In this document: positions 15,152 to 23,537 of the stretch, one piece after another
Position numbering within the stretch: position 1 is the stretch's first letter
How the letters are laid out: every line of letters begins with the position of its first letter
Assembly: GCA_937896885.1 (NCBI GenBank)
Contig: CALBNX010000053.1
Location: 1-25,646 of the forward strand
Direction: 5' to 3'
DNA length: 25,646 bases
From: an uncultured Clostridia bacterium
GTDB taxonomy: Bacteria > Bacillota > Clostridia > Oscillospirales > Acutalibacteraceae
Program-made: the position numbers and the translations under genes
The notes under the pieces: generated by a model
Told to the model about the DNA's origin: nothing
What the model saw: only the letters and a program-made list of their open reading frames with translations
The model's database searches: none

Positions 15152-18100
15152 ATGACTAAATCGTTAAGAAAAGATTTTGGCAGAGAAATAAAGAAGAATT
15201 TCAGCCGCTTTATTTCAATTTTGCTCATTGCTGCTTTGGGCGTTGCGTTCTATTCAGGAATTCGTTCAGCAATGCCAGCAATGCATAAAACTGCTGATAA
15301 AGTATATGATGCGGAAAACTTTATGGATATCCGTGTTATCGGTACTCTTGGTATTACCAAGAAAGACCTTAATAAGATAAAAGGTGTTCAGGGCGTTAAT
15401 ATGGCAGAAGGCTCAATTCAGAAAGATTATATCTGTCTTGCCAATTCAAATGAAATTGTCACAAAGATTATGTCAATGCCCGAAACAATAAATGATGTAA
15501 AAGTCAGTGAAGGCAGATTCCCCACAGTTTATAACGAGTGTGTGGTGAGCCGTGAGTTTATAGATGCATCAGGGCTAAAAATAGGTGACAGTGTTACATT
15601 TACAAGTGGTTCTGATGAAGACATCTTTGATACTCTTGCTGCTGATACATACACAATCGTCGGCATCTGCTCAACCTCATATTTCCTTAATGGTGATATG
15701 GGAACAAGCAATATCGGTGACGGTATCGTTGACGGTTATGTTGTTATCCCTGAAGAAGCGTTTGTAATTGACTATTACACAACAGTTCATGTGCTCGTTG
15801 ATGGCGCAAAAGAACTTAACTGTTATAGCGATGAATACAAAGAAAAAATTCAATCAGTAATTGACGGAATTAAAAATGTATCAGATAAACGCTGTGCAAT
15901 CCGTTTTAGTGAAGTTCGTGCAAAGAGTGCAGAAATGCTTCAAAGTGCAGTTAATGATTATGAAAAAGCAAAATTGACTGCTGAAACAGAGTTGGCTGAA
16001 TCATATCAAAAACTTCTTGATACCGAAGCAATGCTTCAAGATGCAAGACAAAAGTTTGAAGAAGAAAAACAGGTTCTTGCAAATGCTGAAACTGAACTTC
16101 CACTCAGAAAACAGCAGATTGCTGAAGCAGAAAAAGAAATCGTAGAAGGCGAAAAAGAACTCAGCCGAATGGAAGCAGCTTATGAAGAACAAAAAGGTAA
16201 GGTTCAGGTGGCAAAAGATGCTTATGAACAGATGCTTCAGGACCCCAATGTTACTGACCAGGAGTTAGAAGAAGCAAAAAATGCTCTTTTACTTGTTACT
16301 GGTATTTATGATACTCTCGAAAAGCAGATGAAAGCAAAGAGAGCAGAATTGGAAGATGGCAAGCGAGAAGTAGCAGAAGGTAAGAAAACAATCGCAGAGG
16401 TTGAAAAGGTTCTTGCAGATAAAAGCGCAATAACAGAAACAGAAAAGAAACTTACTGACGCTGAAATCGAACTTCAACGTGGTAAGGAACAATATGAAAT
16501 TGCAAAGCAGGACGCAATCGACGAGCTTGCTGATGCAAAAGAGAAACTCTCAAAGGCTGAAACAGATATTAATAATATGGAAATGCCTGTTTGGTATGTC
16601 CTTGACAGAACATCTGTTGAGTCAAACATGAGTTTCACGACTGATGCTGAAAGCATTGGCGCAATCGGTACAGTTTTTCCAATCATTTTCTTCATTGTTG
16701 CAGCCCTTGTTGCCCTTACAACAATGACTCGTATGGTTGAAGAACAGAGAACACAGATTGGTACTCTCAAAGCATTGGGTTACAGTCAAAAAGCAATTGC
16801 ATCAAAATATATTTATTATGCATTATTTGCAACCCTTATAGGTGGCATAATTGGTGTGGTTGTGGGTGAGTTTACAATCCCGACAATAATTGTTTCGGCC
16901 TATAAGATGGTTTATTATAATTTGGGTGATAGTGTAATCGAGTTTAACGCTCTCTATGGTATTACAGCGGTTATTGCAGCAATCATCTGTACAGTTGGCG
17001 CAGCATATTTTGCTTGTTATAAAACACTTCTCGGTGGCGCAGCAGAACTTATGCGACCAGAAGCACCAAAAGCGGGTAAGAGAATTTTCCTTGAAAAAAT
17101 TGACGCTATCTGGGAAAGACTTGATTTCGGTCAGAAAGCAGCAATGCGAAATCTTTTCAGATATAAAAAGCGTTTCTTTATGACTCTTTTCGGTGTTGGC
17201 GGATGTATGGCTCTCTTGCTTGTTGGCTTTGGTATCCGTGACTCAGTTTCAGCTATGGCAAATAATCAATATGGCGAAGTGTTCCAGTTTGATGGAATTG
17301 TAAGTGTTGATTCAACTCTTACAAGAGCACAACGTCGTGCAATGCTTGCAGATATATCAGATTTGTCAGATGTTGAAAGTGGTTTGCAGGCAAATAGGAT
17401 AATGGTATATGCAACAAATTCAAATGATGCAAAATTTGAAAACGAAGAAAATGCATATATGGTTGTGCCAAGAAATATTGATGATTTCAAGCAGTTTGTA
17501 AAACTTGAAGAAAGAACAGGTCTTTTAACTGACTTGAACCTTACAGATGAGGGCGTAATCATTACAGAAAAATATGCAAATATGTTGGGTGTCGGCGTTG
17601 GTGATAGCATCTTTATAAGAAAAGGTGAGTCAGACGCGTTCCCGAAAGAAGTTAAAATTATGGGTATAACAGAAAACTATATTTTCCATTATATCTATAT
17701 GACACCTAACCTTTATCAGACAATTTATAATGAATCTGCTGAACTTAATACAATTTATCTCAAAACAACAGATGCTGTGAATGTTGCAGATTTCAGTGAA
17801 CAGATTCTTAAAATCAATGGCGTTAACACAATCACAATGAATGAAACAGAACTTAGCGACATTAAAGAAGTTATCAACAGACTTTATTTTGTTATCGTTA
17901 TAATGATTCTTGCAGCGGGTGCTTTGGCATTCATCGTTCTTTATAACCTTAACAATATTAATATTACAGAAAGAAGAAGAGAACTTGCAACACTTAAACT
18001 TTTAGGTTTCTATGATAACGAAACAGCAGCATATGTGTTCCGTGAAAACCTTGTGCTTACAGTTCTTGGCACAATTCTCGGTATATTCTTGGGTATCGTT

Positions 18101-18283
18101 TTACATAAGTTCGTTATGGTTACTGTTGAAACAGATATTTATATGTTCGGCAGAGAACTAGAGTGGTATAGCATTTTAATAGGCGCAATTCTTACAGTTG
18201 TATTCTCATTAATAGTGAACTTTGTAATGTATTTCAAGCTTAAAAAGATTGATATGATTGAATCACTTAAGAGTGTAGAATAA
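15152..18283 (+). CDS. FtsX-like ABC permease with long extracytoplasmic coiled coil
   Basis: The 1043-residue membrane protein has eight likely transmembrane helices: about 21-38, 502-524, 555-575, 600-622, 675-695, 910-933, 960-980 and 1000-1025. These form two FtsX-type four-helix halves, each with a large outside domain. The first outside domain contains a MacB-like region (about 45-250) and then a long charged heptad-rich coiled coil (about 255-475, Glu/Lys/Ala/Gln-rich). Transport of a substrate is not certain; such proteins often transmit force across the membrane to act on cell-wall hydrolases, peptides or lipids. AAGGAAG lies 6 nt before the ATG. It pairs with the ATPase upstream and is probably co-transcribed with the GGDEF gene after it. 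Confidence 0.92.
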   Translation: MTKSLRKDFGREIKKNFSRFISILLIAALGVAFYSGIRSAMPAMHKTADKVYDAENFMDIRVIGTLGITKKDLNKIKGVQGVNMAEGSIQKDYICLANSNEIVTKIMSMPETINDVKVSEGRFPTVYNECVVSREFIDASGLKIGDSVTFTSGSDEDIFDTLAADTYTIVGICSTSYFLNGDMGTSNIGDGIVDGYVVIPEEAFVIDYYTTVHVLVDGAKELNCYSDEYKEKIQSVIDGIKNVSDKRCAIRFSEVRAKSAEMLQSAVNDYEKAKLTAETELAESYQKLLDTEAMLQDARQKFEEEKQVLANAETELPLRKQQIAEAEKEIVEGEKELSRMEAAYEEQKGKVQVAKDAYEQMLQDPNVTDQELEEAKNALLLVTGIYDTLEKQMKAKRAELEDGKREVAEGKKTIAEVEKVLADKSAITETEKKLTDAEIELQRGKEQYEIAKQDAIDELADAKEKLSKAETDINNMEMPVWYVLDRTSVESNMSFTTDAESIGAIGTVFPIIFFIVAALVALTTMTRMVEEQRTQIGTLKALGYSQKAIASKYIYYALFATLIGGIIGVVVGEFTIPTIIVSAYKMVYYNLGDSVIEFNALYGITAVIAAIICTVGAAYFACYKTLLGGAAELMRPEAPKAGKRIFLEKIDAIWERLDFGQKAAMRNLFRYKKRFFMTLFGVGGCMALLLVGFGIRDSVSAMANNQYGEVFQFDGIVSVDSTLTRAQRRAMLADISDLSDVESGLQANRIMVYATNSNDAKFENEENAYMVVPRNIDDFKQFVKLEERTGLLTDLNLTDEGVIITEKYANMLGVGVGDSIFIRKGESDAFPKEVKIMGITENYIFHYIYMTPNLYQTIYNESAELNTIYLKTTDAVNVADFSEQILKINGVNTITMNETELSDIKEVINRLYFVIVIMILAAGALAFIVLYNLNNINITERRRELATLKLLGFYDNETAAYVFRENLVLTVLGTILGIFLGIVLHKFVMVTVETDIYMFGRELEWYSILIGAILTVVFSLIVNFVMYFKLKKIDMIESLKSVE

Positions 18284-18317
18284 GAACAAAAGAAAATAAA
18301 ACGAAGGGGGAAGGATA

Positions 18318-19562
18318 ATGGGTTATTTTAAAAAATTAACGGCTAATATGTCTTTTAATGTCAGACGTGAAGAGTTTGAACATTGGGAAGAACCTAAAAT
18401 TAAAAAAGCATTGCACATTGAATTTGCAACAAGAAACAGTTCAAGTGTAAAAGCATTTTTGCCCATTGCCTGCATACTCGCGCTTTTCATAATGTCAGTT
18501 TATTCATTTGGTGTTCATTGGGAACTTTATGATTTTCAATTAGATTACGCAATAGTATATCTGGCATTATTTGTTATATCTTTTGTGTTCTATTTTGTTG
18601 TAAGACATCAATCAAAAAATATAGAAATAAACGATAAAAAGATACTTGCTACGGTGAGTATTTTGACAGCCTTTTATATGGGATGGGTTTCTTGTTTGTT
18701 GTTTGTAAACAGAAACCTTGAAGCGTCAATTATCGTTTATACGGCTACAATTGTTATTATCACGCAGGGTGTTTATCTTGCACCAAGATTTTCAGCATGG
18801 TTTGTCACATTAAGCACAACGCTGTTTTTGATAACCAATTTTGCAAGAAACGGTATAAAAGAACTTGACTTTGAAGCGGCGGTAGGCATTATTATATTAT
18901 CTTTTGTTTCATTCATAGTTTCTTATAGTCGTTATTGCAACCGTTGCCGAGCAGTTTATAATGAAATTCTCATTGTTGAACAGAATAAGCAACTCGATGA
19001 AATGGTAAAAGAGTTGCAAGAGCAAAAGCATATTCTTGAAAAAACCAATGACGAACTTGAAAATGCTTATGTCCGTGACAGTATGACAGGACTTTATAAT
19101 CGTTGGTATTGGAATAAGATTTTTGAAGAAACTCTTGAAGAATGTAAAAAAGCTGAAAACTTTACAGCGGTTTATATGATGGATGTTGATAATTTTAAAA
19201 ATATCAACGATACAAAAGGTCACTCGATGGGTGATAAATGCCTTATCGCTATTGCAGAAGTCCTTGAAAGAGAAACAAAGAATATTGATAATTGTGATGT
19301 TTTCAGAATGGGTGGCGAAGAGTTTGTAGTTTTTTGTCGTGATATCGACAAACCAAACGCAATCAAACTTGCTGATGCAATTCTTAAAAATATCCAGAAT
19401 ATCACAATTATGGGGCTTGACACAATGCTCACAATGAGTGTTGGCGTACATATCCAGAAGGTTCAGAACCGAAGCGATATTGAAGAATTTATAGTTAAAG
19501 CAGATAAAGCTATGTATGAATCAAAGAATACAGGCAAAAACAAAGTTACATTGTCTTTTTAA
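18318..19562 (+). CDS. Membrane-anchored GGDEF diguanylate cyclase
   Basis: The 414-residue protein has six N-terminal membrane helices (about 46-66, 76-96, 108-130, 135-155, 157-176, 184-204), a short coiled-coil linker (about 215-248) and a C-terminal GGDEF domain (about 250-414). The GGEEF active site (332-336) and DVDNFKNINDTKGHSMGD (289-306) are intact, so it should make cyclic di-GMP from GTP. The inhibitory I-site RxxD expected just before GGEEF reads D324-N-C-D327, so classical product inhibition is probably missing. There is no EAL domain. It starts 34 bp after the FtsX permease with a rich AAGGGGGAAGGA site. Confidence 0.92.
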   Translation: MGYFKKLTANMSFNVRREEFEHWEEPKIKKALHIEFATRNSSSVKAFLPIACILALFIMSVYSFGVHWELYDFQLDYAIVYLALFVISFVFYFVVRHQSKNIEINDKKILATVSILTAFYMGWVSCLLFVNRNLEASIIVYTATIVIITQGVYLAPRFSAWFVTLSTTLFLITNFARNGIKELDFEAAVGIIILSFVSFIVSYSRYCNRCRAVYNEILIVEQNKQLDEMVKELQEQKHILEKTNDELENAYVRDSMTGLYNRWYWNKIFEETLEECKKAENFTAVYMMDVDNFKNINDTKGHSMGDKCLIAIAEVLERETKNIDNCDVFRMGGEEFVVFCRDIDKPNAIKLADAILKNIQNITIMGLDTMLTMSVGVHIQKVQNRSDIEEFIVKADKAMYESKNTGKNKVTLSF

Positions 19563-19575
19563 AGGAGAATAATTT

Positions 19576-20169
19576 ATGTTTCATCAGTTAAATGCACCTG
19601 TTGCAGGTGATAGAATCGCAACAATTAAAACAAATATGGGCGAAATCAAAATCAAACTTTTCCCAGAATTTGCACCAAAAGCAGTTGAAAATTTTACAAC
19701 TCATGCAAATAACGGATATTATGACGGACTTATCTTTCACCGTGTAATCAATGATTTTATGATTCAGGGTGGCGACCCATTGGGCACAGGCACAGGTGGA
19801 CAAAGTATCTGGGGACATTCCTTTGAAGATGAATTTACAGGTGAACTTCATAATCTTCGTGGTGCTCTTTCAATGGCAAATGCAGGTCCTAACACAAATG
19901 GTAGTCAGTTTTTCATCGTTCAGGCAAAAGAAGTGCCTGAAGATTTGCTTGACCAGATGAGAAGTGCTCGTGAAGACCTTTTCCCAACAGAATGCATTGA
20001 AGCTTATGAAGAATTGGGCGGCACACCTTGGCTTGATTTCCGTCATACAGTTTTTGGTCAGGTTTTTGAAGGTATGGACGTTGTTGATGCAATTGCAAAA
20101 GTTCCTGCTGACTACTTTAACAACAAACCCAAAGAAGATGTAGTAATCGAAACAATTATTATTGAATAA
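19576..20169 (+). CDS. Cyclophilin-type peptidyl-prolyl isomerase
   Basis: The 197-residue cytoplasmic cyclophilin isomerises prolyl peptide bonds. The catalytic block FHRVINDFMIQGGD has Arg56, Phe61 and Gln64; NGSQFFIV and TPWLDFRHTVFGQV follow, with the cyclosporin-site Trp present. An insertion of about 25 residues (EVPEDLLDQM... to GGTPW, about 122-147) separates two core strands and is seen in many clostridial homologues. It has no signal peptide. AAGGAG at 19562-19567 overlaps the stop region of the GGDEF gene, so it is part of the same transcript. Confidence 0.95.
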   Translation: MFHQLNAPVAGDRIATIKTNMGEIKIKLFPEFAPKAVENFTTHANNGYYDGLIFHRVINDFMIQGGDPLGTGTGGQSIWGHSFEDEFTGELHNLRGALSMANAGPNTNGSQFFIVQAKEVPEDLLDQMRSAREDLFPTECIEAYEELGGTPWLDFRHTVFGQVFEGMDVVDAIAKVPADYFNNKPKEDVVIETIIIE

Positions 20170-20177
20170 GACCTTAT

Positions 20178-20229
20178 CCGCCTCCCTCTGACGAGGGAGG
20201 TGGCAACGCTTTAGCGTTGACGGAGGGAG
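20178..20229 (+). repeat. Single-unit structured repeat (copy C) forming the mtaD ribosome-site region
   Basis: This unit has hairpin CCTCCCTC/GAGGGAGG (20181-20200, loop TGAC), then CAACGC/GCGTTG (20204-20219, loop TTTA), then CGGAGGGAG (20221-20229). The order and sizes match each half of repeats A and B, although the second stem differs in sequence at paired positions. The last segment doubles as the Shine-Dalgarno of the gene at 20238. The first arm CCTCCCTC could pair with it instead of with its local partner. Confidence 0.8.
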
Positions 20230-20237
20230 AGAAAAAT

Positions 20238-21533
20238 ATGCTCTTTAAAAACATTAGTATCATAAACCCAAACCTTGAAATCGAAAAAAATATGTTTGTT
20301 GGTGTCAAGGACGATAAAATCGACTATATCGGAACAGAAAAACCACAGGAAAACTATGGTGAAGAATATGACGGCACAGGCAAAGTGCTTTCATCGGGCT
20401 TTGTAAATCTTCACACTCACTCACCAATGACACTTCTTCGTGGTTATGCTGAAAATTTGCCACTTGATAGATGGCTTAATGAAAAAGTGTTTCCATTTGA
20501 AGACAGACTTAATTGTGACAGAGCATATTATGGTACAATGCTTTCTATTGCCGAAATGCTTTCAAGTGGTACAACATCATTTACTGATATGTATTTCTTT
20601 GGTGATGGTGTAATGAAAGCTGTAATCGACAGTAAAGCAAAAACTAATTTCGGACGCTCAATCGTCAGCTTTGTCGATGAAGATATTACTAAAAATGATA
20701 GATTTCAAGAAGGTGTTTACCTTGCAGAAAAATATCATAATACGCAGAATGGCAAGATTAAAATTGATATGAGTTTGCACGCTGAATATACAAACCGACT
20801 TTCAATTATCGAACAGTTTGGCGAATTTACAAACGGCAAAGACTATATCAATCATATTCATTTATCAGAAACAAAAGCAGAGCACGAAAACTGCAAGACG
20901 AAATATGGCAAAACTCCTGCTCGTCTTTTCTATGATGCAAAGGTTTTCAACAGTCCTACAATCCTTGCTCATTGTGTATGGGTTGAAGATGAAGATATGG
21001 ATATTTTTAAAGAAATGGGCGTAACTGTTGCTCATTGTCCTGCAAGTAATATGAAACTTGGTAGTGGCTTCTGTGACACATATAAATTACTCCAAAAGGG
21101 TGTTAATATCGGTATCGGTACAGACTCTGCAGCAAGTAATAACGGACTTGATATTATGCGTGAAATGTATTTGGCTGCACTTTTACCAAAGGGTGTTAAT
21201 AGTCAGGCTGATATTGTTACTCCACAAGATGTTTACAGAATGGCAACTATAAATGGCTATAAAGCACAGGGTAGAATGGACTGTGGTGAAATCAAAGTTG
21301 GCAATAAAGCCGATTTAATTGTACTTGATATGACAACACCTAATATGTATCCTGATTTTGATATACTTAATAATATGGTATATTCAGCAAACAAGAGTAA
21401 TGTGGTGCTTACAATGGTTGATGGTGAAGTCCTTTACAAAAATGGTGAGTTCACAACTATTGATGTTGAAAAAATGGGTTACGAAGTCAGCAGACTTGTT
21501 CGCGAAGTTGTAAACGAGGTAAATGCACAATGA
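20238..21533 (+). CDS. mtaD: 5'-Methylthioadenosine / S-adenosylhomocysteine deaminase
   Basis: The 431-residue amidohydrolase deaminates MTA and SAH (and possibly adenosine) to the inosine forms. The metal motif N-L-H59-T-H61-S is followed by HIHLSET (HxxxE block), AHCVWVEDED, VAHCPASNMKLGSG and GTDSAASNNGLD, all typical of the MTA/SAH deaminase group. The frame is open from a TTG at 20217, but ATG 20238 has GGAGGGAGAG just upstream and matches the family start. It overlaps the next gene by 4 bp (ATGA). With the phosphorylase and MtnA that follow, MTA is the natural substrate. Confidence 0.9.
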   Translation: MLFKNISIINPNLEIEKNMFVGVKDDKIDYIGTEKPQENYGEEYDGTGKVLSSGFVNLHTHSPMTLLRGYAENLPLDRWLNEKVFPFEDRLNCDRAYYGTMLSIAEMLSSGTTSFTDMYFFGDGVMKAVIDSKAKTNFGRSIVSFVDEDITKNDRFQEGVYLAEKYHNTQNGKIKIDMSLHAEYTNRLSIIEQFGEFTNGKDYINHIHLSETKAEHENCKTKYGKTPARLFYDAKVFNSPTILAHCVWVEDEDMDIFKEMGVTVAHCPASNMKLGSGFCDTYKLLQKGVNIGIGTDSAASNNGLDIMREMYLAALLPKGVNSQADIVTPQDVYRMATINGYKAQGRMDCGEIKVGNKADLIVLDMTTPNMYPDFDILNNMVYSANKSNVVLTMVDGEVLYKNGEFTTIDVEKMGYEVSRLVREVVNEVNAQ

Positions 21534-22333
21534 TTACAAAAGCAGTTGAATTTATAAAATCAAAAATTACAGGTGAATTTGAAATCGGTATAATTTTAGG
21601 TAGTGGACTTGGCACTTTGGGCGAAAAAATCGAAAACCCACAGTATGTTGACTATGCTGATATTCCAAATTTTCCTGTATCAACAGCACCGGGACACATT
21701 GGTAGATTTATTTTCGGTACACTTAACGGTAAAAAGGTTATGTGTATGCAAGGTCGTATTCATCTCTATGAGGGTTATCCGGTAGAAAATGTTGTAATGC
21801 CAATCCGCGTTATGAAAATGATGGGTGTTAAAAAACTTATCGTAACAAATGCAGCAGGGGGTATCAACGAAAGCTTTAATGTTGGTGACATTATGGTGAT
21901 TACTGACCACATTAACTTTACAGGCAAAAACTGTCTTATTGGCAAAAATGATGACCGTTTTGGTTGCCGTTTTCCTGATATGAGCTTTGGCTATTCACCT
22001 GAGCTTTCAAAAATCGCATTTAACTGTGCAGAAAAGTTAGGAATGAAGCTTCAAAAGGGCGTTTATATCGGCTGTACAGGACCTTCTTATGAAACTCCTG
22101 CAGAAATTCGTGCATTCAGAATTATGGGTGCTGACACTGTTGGTATGTCAACTGTTCAGGAAGTAATCGCAGCAAACCATTGTGGTATAGATGTGCTCGG
22201 TTTCTCACTTGTTTCAAATAAAGCTGCAGGACTTTCAGGCGAAAGACTTACTGAAGAAGAAGTCCTTACAATCGGCAGACAAAAAAGTGAAGAAATGCAA
22301 AAACTTATAACCGAAATAGTAGGTGAATTTTAA
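21530..22333 (+). CDS. Purine nucleoside phosphorylase, trimeric type (probable methylthioinosine phosphorylase)
   Basis: The 267-residue enzyme cleaves purine nucleosides with phosphate. The phosphate site GSGLG (24-28), the QGRIHLYEGY block (74-83), TNAAGGIN (106-113), GPSYETPAEIR with Glu192, and GMSTVQEVIAA are all present. The base-selecting residue in SLVSNKAAG is Asn230, as in 6-oxopurine-specific PNPs; MTA phosphorylases have Asp there. So it should act on inosine, guanosine or methylthioinosine, not on MTA directly. It is wedged between mtaD (4-bp overlap) and mtnA (1-bp overlap), so methylthioinosine phosphorolysis to MTR-1-phosphate and hypoxanthine is the likely job. Confidence 0.88.
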   Translation: MITKAVEFIKSKITGEFEIGIILGSGLGTLGEKIENPQYVDYADIPNFPVSTAPGHIGRFIFGTLNGKKVMCMQGRIHLYEGYPVENVVMPIRVMKMMGVKKLIVTNAAGGINESFNVGDIMVITDHINFTGKNCLIGKNDDRFGCRFPDMSFGYSPELSKIAFNCAEKLGMKLQKGVYIGCTGPSYETPAEIRAFRIMGADTVGMSTVQEVIAANHCGIDVLGFSLVSNKAAGLSGERLTEEEVLTIGRQKSEEMQKLITEIVGEF

Positions 22334-23364
22334 TGTTTTTAGATGGTGCAACTGTTGGATTTGATACTGTCAATAACAAGGCAGTTTTCATTGACCAGAC
22401 ACTTTTGCCAACTGAATATAAAGAGATTTTCACTAACGATTTCAGCGAGATGTTTGACGCAATAAAAATGCTTAAAGTTCGCGGTGCACCCGCTATTGGT
22501 GTTTTTACTGCAATATCATTGGCTGTGCTTATGAATAAAAGCAAAGCCGATGCATACGAAACTCTTTTAAAAGAGTTGAAGAATTATTGTGAAAAACTCA
22601 TTTTATGCAGACCAACTGCGGTTAATCTTAAATGGGCGACAGAAGAAATACTCGAAGTTGCAGGAAAAAGTAGTGCAGAAAACTTTAGAATAAATCTCAC
22701 AAATAAAGCACTTGAAATGATTGAAGATGATATCGCAATCTGTCGCAAAATCGGCGAAAATGGTGCGAAATTACTTGAAAACTGCAACTCGATTTTAACT
22801 CATTGTAATGCAGGTCGTCTTGCAACAGTAAAATATGGTACAGCACTTTCACCTGTGTATGTTGCGAAAGAAAACGGACATAATATCAAGGTTTTTGCTG
22901 ATGAAACACGACCACTTTTACAAGGGGCAAGGCTCACAGCCTTTGAACTCTGTGATGCTGGCATTGATACAACCGTAATTTGTGATAATATGGCATCATT
23001 CGTTATGAAAAATGGACTTGTCGATGCAGTTTTAGTAGGCTGTGACAGAGTTGCATTAAATGGTGATATTGCAAACAAAATTGGCACAAGCGGTGTGGCA
23101 ATTCTCGCAAAGCATTATAATATTCCTTTTTATGTTTGTATGCCTTTTTCAACTTTTGATAAGAATATAAAAACAGGTGATGATATAGAAATTGAAATGC
23201 GTGATGGTAGTGAAATAGGGGATATGTGGTATGAAAAATCAATGCTTCCACAAAAAGTAAAAACCCTAAACCCTGCATTTGATATTACTAATCATTCACT
23301 TATCACAGCATTCATTACTGAAAAAGGTGTATTTACACCTGATAAAATTAAAAATCTTATATAA
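22333..23364 (+). CDS. mtnA: S-methyl-5-thioribose-1-phosphate isomerase
   Basis: The 343-residue eIF2B-like isomerase converts MTR-1-phosphate to methylthioribulose-1-phosphate. Conserved blocks are VRGAPAIG (49-56), THCNAGRLATV with catalytic Cys158, ADETRPLLQGARLTAFEL, and VLVGCDRVALNGDIANKIGT with catalytic Asp238. The start overlaps the pnp stop (TAATG). The later methionine-salvage enzymes (mtnB, mtnW/X or mtnC, mtnD) are not in the window, and a strong terminator follows, so the fate of the product is open. A ribose-1,5-bisphosphate isomerase role is less likely given the mtaD-pnp context. Confidence 0.9.
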   Translation: MFLDGATVGFDTVNNKAVFIDQTLLPTEYKEIFTNDFSEMFDAIKMLKVRGAPAIGVFTAISLAVLMNKSKADAYETLLKELKNYCEKLILCRPTAVNLKWATEEILEVAGKSSAENFRINLTNKALEMIEDDIAICRKIGENGAKLLENCNSILTHCNAGRLATVKYGTALSPVYVAKENGHNIKVFADETRPLLQGARLTAFELCDAGIDTTVICDNMASFVMKNGLVDAVLVGCDRVALNGDIANKIGTSGVAILAKHYNIPFYVCMPFSTFDKNIKTGDDIEIEMRDGSEIGDMWYEKSMLPQKVKTLNPAFDITNHSLITAFITEKGVFTPDKIKNLI

Positions 23365-23369
23365 TGTAG

Positions 23370-23395
23370 GGCGGGGGCTTGCTCCCGCCGTTTTT
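23370..23395 (+). terminator. Strong intrinsic terminator after mtnA
   Basis: GGCGGG (23370-23375) pairs with CCCGCC (23384-23389), extended inward by about two pairs, and TTTTT follows at 23391-23395. It ends the long rightward transcript. Confidence 0.85.
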
Positions 23396-23402
23396 CTTGC
23401 CA

Positions 23403-23417
23403 CCCTTTGACAAAGGG
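23403..23417 (+). repeat. Short palindrome resembling one hairpin of the structured repeats (fragment D)
   Basis: CCCTTT and AAAGGG flank GAC, preceded by GCCA. It resembles the CCCCTTTGACAAGGGG hairpin of repeats A and B and may be a decayed remnant, although 15 bp is too short to prove relatedness. Confidence 0.4.
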
Positions 23418-23455
23418 ATAGAAAAATAAAAAGATTACTTAAAATTAGTCATATT

Positions 23456-23489
23456 TCCCCTTGAAATATAAGGGGATTTATTATATAAT
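23456..23489 (+). promoter_or_regulatory. fucO promoter with an inverted repeat over the -35
   Basis: TTGAAA (23461-23466) and TATAAT (23484-23489) are 17 nt apart. Arms TCCCCTT (23456-23462) and AAGGGGA (23470-23476) form a perfect 7-bp inverted repeat with 7-nt centre covering the -35, a plausible operator. In the leader a small hairpin GTCAG-TTTT-CTGAC (23507-23520) precedes GGAGGT (23524-23529). Confidence 0.75.
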
Positions 23490-23537
23490 GATATTGTTAA
23501 AAATTTGTCAGTTTTCTGACTGTGGAGGTAATTTATT

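Noticed and set aside
18909..19451. Open frame of 180 codons antisense to the GGDEF gene
   Set aside because: Its composition is typical of an antisense shadow (Phe/Ile/Cys/His-rich), it has no ribosome site, and the opposite strand encodes a clear GGDEF domain.
20217..20237. TTG start for mtaD
   Set aside because: It lies inside the second hairpin of repeat C and would place the obvious ribosome site within the coding region.
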